A DNA stretch of 64,000 nucleotides from Prosthecobacter sp. SYSU 5D2. GTDB lineage: Bacteria > Verrucomicrobiota > Verrucomicrobiia > Verrucomicrobiales > Verrucomicrobiaceae. Of this stretch, positions 11,201-20,200 are shown in pieces; position 1 is the first letter of the stretch, and every line of letters begins with the position of its first letter. The stretch is from assembly GCF_039655865.1 (NCBI RefSeq), contig NZ_JBBYXL010000002.1, positions 533,497 through 597,496 of the forward strand, read 5' to 3'. The notes under the pieces are model-generated. The model had not been told where the DNA came from. It saw only the letters and a program-made list of their open reading frames with translations, and made no database searches. The position numbers and the translations under genes are program-made.

Positions 11201-14200
11201 GAGACTTATGACCTCCTTACAGGCACTGGCTTTACCTCCGGCGTGCTCGCCAACACCGACTGGATCCTTGGAGCCAAACCCGGCGGTTTCAGTAGCATCA
11301 CCCTCACGGCTGAGAATGGCCGGGTTTTCATCACCACAGGCAGCTTGGTCTCCGGTGACCTTTACTGGCGCGGCAGCACGGGGAACGCCACTTGGAATAC
11401 CTTGATCAACTGGTCACAGGATAAAGCCGGTGCGGTTGACGCCACCACGACCCCGGGGCAGGGCACGAATGTCTTTTTTGTCTCGGACAGTGTGACCGGC
11501 AATGTCGAGACTACCCTGGAACAGAACTTCAGAATCAAATCCCTGACTTTTGAGCCGAACACTCTCCCAGCCAGCACACCTGGCTCGGTGACCATCAATC
11601 CCGGTGCCGTGGCTACAAGCCGTCTGGATATCATCCCTGAAGATTCCGACGATGGCATCACCGTCCCGACCAGCGGTCCCGCTACGGTCAATATCAATAC
11701 CGCTGTCAAGCTGGGGTCCGACCAGACCTGGAACATCACAGGTGCCTCCACGCTCACTGTCGGTGGTGCCCTCAGCGGCAGTGGAGACCTGACCAAGGCG
11801 GGTGCGGGCAAACTCATCCTGGGGGCAAACGCTGACCCGACCTATGACGTTGGCACCGTCACCATCGATGGCGGCAATTTGGAAATGCAGCAGCTTGGCG
11901 GCCTCGGCGCCACTTCCAACAACAACGTCTCCGAAATCATCATCAACAGCGGTGGCGCGTTCTATTACACCAATGCTGTGGCCACCACTGCGCTGGCTCC
12001 AGTTCCTCACGACATCACCCTGGATGGCGGCACACTTTCTGTTGGCGGGGGCAACCACTTTTACGGCGGGGCCATCACCCTCAGCTCAGCTTCCACCATC
12101 AACCTGAGCGACAATAATTCCGCAGACCAGACTGGCGCGGCCCGGAATATCACTCTCACCAACACAGTCAGCGGGTCCGGCCGTCTGAAGGTCAACAGCC
12201 TTCAGGCAGTCACGACCAACTTGAACCAGACCGCCGGTACCCTGACACTGAATACGGACAACAGCACATGGACGGGCGGCCTGGAGATCCTGGGAGGTAC
12301 TGTCACTGCCGCTAACGTGAAGGCCCTGGGCTCTGGCAGCATTCTGGGCGGTGGCTCTGGCCGCATCATTTTCGCCACGGCTGGCGGTACCACCTTTGAC
12401 CTGACGCAAAACATTACCCTGGATGCCTCAGGCGGCATCCTGGAGCTGAGTGCGGACGCATCAGGCACCCCGCTGAGCGACATGACGGTAAACCTGACAG
12501 GTGTCATCACTCTTGGCAGCAGCAACAATGCCAACAACGCCCTGCGCATCAGCCAATCCTCAGATAACTTCAGCATCATCAACATCACCAATTCCATCGT
12601 CCTTGGCAATGACGCCAGCATCAGCTATCAGGGCAGCTCGGTGCGTCACCTGGAGATTCCTGCCGTTATTTCCGACGGCGGCAATGGCCACTCCCTGGCC
12701 ATCAACGACGAGCGCGGTGCCTGGACTGTCACCAGCCGCACCGTGGCTCTGACCGGGCTGAATACCTTCTCCGGTGACATTTCCCTGACCGAAGGCACCC
12801 TCCAGTTCAATACGGTGACCAACATGAACGGCGCGGCCAGCAGCCTGGGCCAGGGCAGCGCGATCAACATGTTTGGCGGCACCCTCAGCTTCATTGGCGA
12901 CGTCACCAGCCAGTCCACCAACCGCCCCATCACCACCACCACAGGGGTGGCCACCCTTTCTGCCAATGGCACGAATGGTGCCAGCATCACTTACAATGGG
13001 GCCATCAACGTGGGGCCTGTGGCAGACGGTGCCTGGCTGGTTCTCAGCGGCACGGCAGGCAGCGTCGGTAACATCAATGGAGCCATCACCCAGACGGGAG
13101 ATTCAGCTGACTTGACTGTCAACGGCGGGACATGGAACCTCGGCACTGCCACCAGCCGTATCGGGGATGACGTCACCGTTTCGGGAGCCACGACCATCCT
13201 CAACCTTGAGAGCGGCCTGCTCCAGGTGCGGGATGACTTTACCGTCACCGTCAATGCCACGCTGAACCTCATGAACACAGGGGTGCTCTCCTACAACACG
13301 GCCACCCTCAGCGCGGATTCCACCCTGCGGGCGACTGGCGGGGGCATCATCAATCTCGGCGCGGACAACGCGATTGTCGTGACAGAGTTTGACGGACTGC
13401 GCATTGGCGTGGATGCCGCAGGTGTTGGTACATTCAACATGAACACCTACAGCCAGACGGTCACAGAGTTCATCCTTGGCAACCGTAACCTTGACCGCTC
13501 AGGCAACATCACCGGCAGTGGCACGCTGACCGTCACAGGGAACCTGGATCTATATGAAGGTACCATCTCCGCCAATCTTGCCAGCACCGGCACCACTGCT
13601 TTTGAGAAATTGGGGATTGGCACCGTTACCCTCTCCGGTAACAACATCAATCTTGCCTCCACCGGTTCCACCGTTGTGGCTGAAGGCACCCTCGTGCTGG
13701 ACTACACCACGAATAACAATACCAAGATCAGGGAGCTTTCCGCGCTGGACATGCGCGGTGGCACCCTTGTCATCAATGGCAATGCCTCCAGCCAGACGAC
13801 CCAGTCTGTCGGCTCGTTCACCCTTGCCAGCGGCGGCAACAACACCATCAACATCAATCCGGGCAGCGGCCAGACCGCCACGCTGAACCTGAATGCCATC
13901 ACCCGCGCAGCTGGCGCAGGCACCGTCCGCATCAATCTTCCTGTAACTGGAGGTTTGGTTACCACCACCAGCCCAAATAACACTGCCACAGGCCTTTTGG
14001 GAACAGGTACCTCGGCCCAGTCCACCAGTGCCGCCTTTGCCACCATCAAAGACGCCTCAGGCACCTGGTTTGCCACTGCCAATGGTTCAAACATTGTGGG
14101 ATTGGTTTCGACGCCCAAAAATGACATCAGCTCTTGGATTACAGGTGAGCACATCACCGATGAAACGACAGGCTTCACCGGCTCTGTGACGGAGGCATCG

Positions 14201-17200
14201 GTGAACAGCCTTCGCTTCGATGCAGCTTCCGGATCGGTGGTCAACATCGCCCCAGGGGGCCAGCTCGGCATTGTGAGCGGCGGGATTCTGGTCACGGACC
14301 AGGTGACAGCCGGCAGCCCGGGCATCCTGGGCGGTAAAGTGGCCACCGGAGCGGCGGACTTCGTCATCACCCAGGACAGCACACGTCTGTTCACGCTCTC
14401 GGCGGACATTAATTATACCAATGCCGTCACCAAGACAGGGAACGGCCCCCTGCGTCTTTCCGGCAGCAACGACTACACAGGCACCACCCAGATCCAGGGC
14501 GGCATTCTCCAGGCGGCGGGTGGCAATGCCATCGGCGATCTCTCTTCCGTGGTGCTGGCGGATGACCGCGTCAGCACGCTGGAGCTGCTGGATGATGAAA
14601 CGATTGGCCGCCTAAGCGGCGGCAGCAATTCGGCAGGACAGGATACCCTCGCCACCGTCATTTTGGGCAGCCATACCCTGACCACAGGGAATCTGACAGG
14701 AGATGTGAACTTTGACGGCAAGATCGTGGGAACGGGCGCGATCATCAAGGTGGGGGCCAGCTTCCAGGGCTTCCGTAACATCAACGACCAGTTCACCGGA
14801 CAGCTGATCGTCAACCAGGGCGGGATTCAGTTCTCCAGCATCGGTGCCCTCAATGCGTCTTCCATCACGATGAACAAGGGGACGGCAATGGACATCGCCA
14901 ATACGGGCACGACCTCTTCTACCACGCGCATTCTGGACACCACTCCCATGATCCTCAACTCCGTGGACGGAGCGATGACAGGGACTGGCGGCGCGCCTCG
15001 CTTGGGCATTACCGTCCGCAACGACCAGAACAACAGCCGCGTGGAGACCATCGGCAACCTGGAGTTTAATTCCGGGGCCAGCTACCTGTCCGGGGATGCA
15101 AATGCCTCCGGCACCAACAACGCACGTGCAGCGCTGGCTGCCACAAACTTTGTGCGCAGCAACGGTGCCACGGTGGCCGTGCGCGGCCGTAACCTGGGGA
15201 CCTCCACGACCCACAACATCCAGTTCCGCATCGGTGATGCGACAAACCAGACCAGCTTCATCAATGCGATGGTGGGCGGTGCAGGGGCGGCAAACACGCC
15301 CACTCTGAGCATTGTGCCATGGGCGCTGGGTGAAACGCACAACAATGCAGCTCTTGCAGTGACAAACATGGGCAACAGCCTGGTCACTTACGTCTCCGGA
15401 CTGGGCTTCCGCCCGTTGAATCTGAGCACTGAATACGCCAACTTTGCCACCGCCGGTGCTACGAACAACACCCGTGAGGCGCTCACTGCGGATCTGACCG
15501 GTCTGGCAGGACGGACGCTTAACTCTCTGGTGCTGCACAAGAATACGGATGCTGCAGGCACCTTCAATGTGACGGGCACAGGTGCTGGCCAGACCCTGGC
15601 AGTGACGAGCGGGACGATGCTCTTCACCCAGGCCACGACCGCCGCCAATGGCAGCCTGCATGGCATCGGCCTGAGCGGCTTTGACAGCGGGATCACCACT
15701 GCCGGCAGCGAGTACATCATCTTCGTGCAGAATCCTTCATCGGCAGCCACCACACCGCTGCTGACGGCCACGATTGAATCGCCACTGACCTCCGCAGCAG
15801 ACATTACCAAATCTGGACGTGGCGCGCTGGTCCTCACCGGCACGAACACCGCCGGCGGTGGAACCCGGAAGACGACCATCAATGAAGGCATCCTGGAGAT
15901 CGCTGGTCTGGAGAACATTGGTGGAGATACGGGCGAGCTTGTTTTCGCCGGTGGCACACTGCGTCTGGGCACTGGATTTACCGATGACTTTGCGACACGG
16001 ACCGTCACTATCCTTCAGGGCGGGGCGACCTGGGACACCAACGGCAATGACCTGTCCCTGGTGGGCAGTGTGGGGTCAGGCGTTGGAGGTCTGACCAAAA
16101 CGGGCCTGGGCAAACTGACGCTGAATACAACGGCTGCCTATCAGGGGACCACAACGGTGAATGCTGGCACGCTGACTGTGGGCGTGGCGCAGGCCATCAG
16201 CACTGCGGGACTCGTCGTCACCACGGGCGGTACACTGGAAATGGCCGCTAATGCAACCGTCAGCAGCCTGACAATGGGACTGGGTGAAAATGCCATCACG
16301 GGTGCAGGCACTCTGACTGTGAACGGAAATGCGACACTGAACCAGGGCACAATCGGAGCGATCCTGGGCGGCAGCATGAATCTCATCAAGCAGACGGCTG
16401 CACAGACGGTTGCACTGACCAACCCCGCCAACACTTACACCGGTTACACTCATATCCAGAACGGTACGCTGAGTGTGCCTTCCATGAGCAATGTCGGCAG
16501 CGCCAGCTATCTGGGCAACCAGACAGGGGCCAACGCGACCATCCGCTTTGGTTTCGGCACAACGACCGGCACCCTGGCCATTCCTGCGGACGGCACGGGC
16601 GGAACGACCGACCGTCCATTTGACCTGGTCGGGACCACGGGTGGTGCGACCATTGACAATGACGGCACCGCTGCGCTGATTCTTAATGGCAACATTTCAT
16701 CTTCGACCTATGGAACGAAGACTCTGACGCTGAGCGGCTCCACCACCGGCTTTAACAACGTCCTGGCGGGAACGATCACCAGTGGTCCGTTTGGTGTGGT
16801 GGCCGTGACGAAGGCTGAAGCTGGTACTTGGGAGCTGAAGGGCACCCAGAGCTATACGGGGACGACCTCGGTCATCGGGGGTACGCTGGTTGTCACTGGC
16901 ACCGTGAACAACAGCCCTGGCTCCACATCGGTAGGAGCTTCTGCTGCTACGAACGGCCTGATGCGGATTGATACGGAAGGCAGCTACAGCTCATCCAGCT
17001 ATTCCATTGGCACCAATGCCACAGGTGCCGGCTCCTTGCTGATTAAACAGGGTACGGTGGAAGCCACTTCTGCCAGCACCTCTGCGGGCATATCTGTGGG
17101 AACAGCCGGCTACGGCGCCTTCCAGATCGACGGCGGTTCATTCACCGCCAACCGGGTTAGCCTTTACAACAGTGCCACAGGCACCGGGGTGCTGCGCGTT

Positions 17201-20200
17201 AACGGCGGCACTTTGACGAGCAATGAATACATCATTCTCAGCAACCTGCGTTCGGAATTCACGGTGACAGGTGGCACAGTGGACCACAGCAATGCTTCTC
17301 AAAACATCGCTCTGGGCTACAACCTGGGAGGCACCAGCGTGATGAACATGGTGGGTGGTACGGTGAACAATACGGGAAGAGATGTTTCCTTTGGGCAAAC
17401 CACGGGAACAGCCACCGGAATTCTTAACCTGGTGGGCGGCACTCTGACCACGAATGCCTTCACCGTCGGTGCCACGACTGCGAGCGCGACGATTAATTTC
17501 AACGGCGGCACCCTCAAGGCGGCCATTGATACCGCAGCCTTCATTCCTGCAAGCAGCGCTCTGAAAGCCTATGTGTACTCTGGCAATGCCATCTTTGACA
17601 CGGCAGGCAGATATGTCACGGTTTCGACGCCGCTTCTGGCTCCGACCGGTGATGGCGTGAGCGGGTTGACCGTCGGAGCTGGTGGAAGTGGTTATTTCGG
17701 CGCCCCTTATGTGGAAATCACCGGCGGTGGCGGCACGGGTGCCACGGGTTACGCAGTGGTGGACCTGGATGATTCCAGCCCGACCTATGGCCAGGTCACA
17801 AGTGTTGTGATGACCAACCCCGGCATCGGTTATACCAGCACACCGACCATTACCCTGGTTGGCGGCGGCGGCACGGGGGCGGCTGTCACGGCTTCAGGTA
17901 TTGCACCTAACGCCTCAGGCGGGCTGATCAAAAACGGCCCAGGGGCTCTTACGCTGGCGGGCGGTGTCAATACCTTTAACGGGCCAGTCGTGATCAATGG
18001 CGGCTTCCTTTCGGTCGGGGCCACTTCACTGCCAAACATCACCGCACTGACGGTGGGCACGGATTTGGGGGCAGGGTCCTTCAATCTCTACCAGGATGGC
18101 GTAGCGGCGGACTTGAATCTGCCTGCGAATGTGAGCATTATTCTGGGGAGCAACTCCAACAGCGGTGAGCTTGGGTTCAATCTGGGCGCACCAGGCGTCT
18201 CGGACCGCATCGTGATCAGTGGCACGGGCACGCTGACGATCAATGAAGGTAATGGCTACATCGCCGGCACTCCTTTGAGCGGCTTCGGCGTGGGGACTTA
18301 CACCCTGATCACCAGCGCCAATCCGATTGTGGGACTGGAGTACCTCAAACTGGGCAGCCTGCCTTCAGGTTATCAATACAGTCTGTCCACCACAGCGAAC
18401 ACGGTGCAGCTGAATGTCCTCAGCATGGTAGCTGGCACCAATCTTTACTGGACCGGTGCGGTGAACAGCAGCTGGGGCGGCCTGGATGGCACGGCTTCCA
18501 ACTGGTCTGAGTTCCCTGGCGGCACCCCAGATGCAGGGTTCGGCCCTGGGCCGACGCATACGGTCCACTTCAGTGCGGTCGATTCCGTCACCCCACCGTT
18601 TTCCACCACTCTGGATGCACCCATCAGCATCCTTGGCCTGAGAGTGAACCCTGAAGCAGGACCTGTGACCATCGCCCCAGGCTTTGGCGGCACTCTGACT
18701 GTCGGTGAAGGCGGTATTGACATCGCAAGCGGTGCTCCTGCGCTGACGACGATCTCTGCTCCTGTTGTGCTTGGCGCCAGCCAGTTCTGGACCGTAGCGG
18801 ATGCAGGCTCTACATTAAGCATCAGCGGAGTGATCTCCGGCAGTGGCAACCTGACCAAAAACGGTGCAGGCACAGTGGTCACCTCCGGTATCAATACCTT
18901 TACGGGCAACGTCACACTCAATGCAGGCACGCTGCGGGTGGAAACAGAAGGCACATCAGGTCTGGGCACCGGCGCATCCGCATTGTTCCTCAACGGTGGC
19001 GAGCTCCAAATTGCCAGCAGCACTGCACGCGCTCATGCAAGGAACACCACCATCGCGGGAGACGTGACCATCTCCACCCAGCGCCTGACGGCGGGTGCAG
19101 GTGTGACACATACACTGGGCACCCTCAGCATGGGCGCTCATACTCTGAATGTTACGAGTGCCGTTTCGACTTCCGGCAACCAGGGGCTTGCCTTTGGGGC
19201 AGCCACGATCACCGGCTCCACGGTCTTCAACGTCGTCAATAACGGTCTGGGTGCCACCACGCTTCTGACTGTTACGTCATTGTCTGAAAGCCCGGCAGCT
19301 TCTGGCTATGGTTTTACCAAAAACGGGAACGGCACCATGATCATCTCCGATGCTGGTAACTACACAGGTGTGGTGACTCTGAATGAGGGTGTGCTTCGCA
19401 CCAGCTTTAACGGAACCTCTGGTCTAGGAGTTGGGGCTGCAACACTGGTTCTCAATGGTGGTGAATTGCAGCTCTTCAACAGCACTGGTCGTGCTTATGC
19501 GCGGCCAACGACTGTCGGCGGCAACGTCACCATTACGCTCAACCGCAACAGCGGTGGTGCTGGCGTAACCCACAGTTTGGGAACTCTTGCCATTGCCAGT
19601 CAGACAGTCACGGTGCAATCGGGCACCAATGCGACGTCCGGTAACATGGGCCTGAACTTCGGGGTCTCCACCCTGAGTGGTTCCCCCACATTCCTGGTGA
19701 CCAATAGTACCGCTGGAGCGACCACTGTGCTGACTCTTGGCGCTTTGAGCGACGGTGGTGTCGCCCGGACACTGACCAAACAGGGAAATGGCACCATGAC
19801 CCTGACGACAGCCGCAGCCGGGCTGATTGACGGGACGCAGGTCAATATCGAAGGCGGCAGACTGAACTCCAACAACGCCACCGCTCTGGGCAGCCTGGCC
19901 AATGTCACGGTCTCCTCCGGTGCAACCTTCGGCGTAGGGGCTACCCAGACTTTGGGCGCTCTGAATGGTGCCGGGTCTTTGGAGATCAATGCCGGTCTGA
20001 ATCTGACCGTCGGCAGCACGAACAACCTGGATTCGGCATTCAGTGGTGTCATTGCAACCACGACTGCCGGACTGACCAAGGCCGGAACGGGAGTTTTTGC
20101 CATGAGTGGTAACAACCTTTACACCGGGGACACTGCGGTGAATGCAGGTACCCTCCTGGTGAACAACACCGCAGGCTCCGGAACGGGTGGCGGTAACGTT

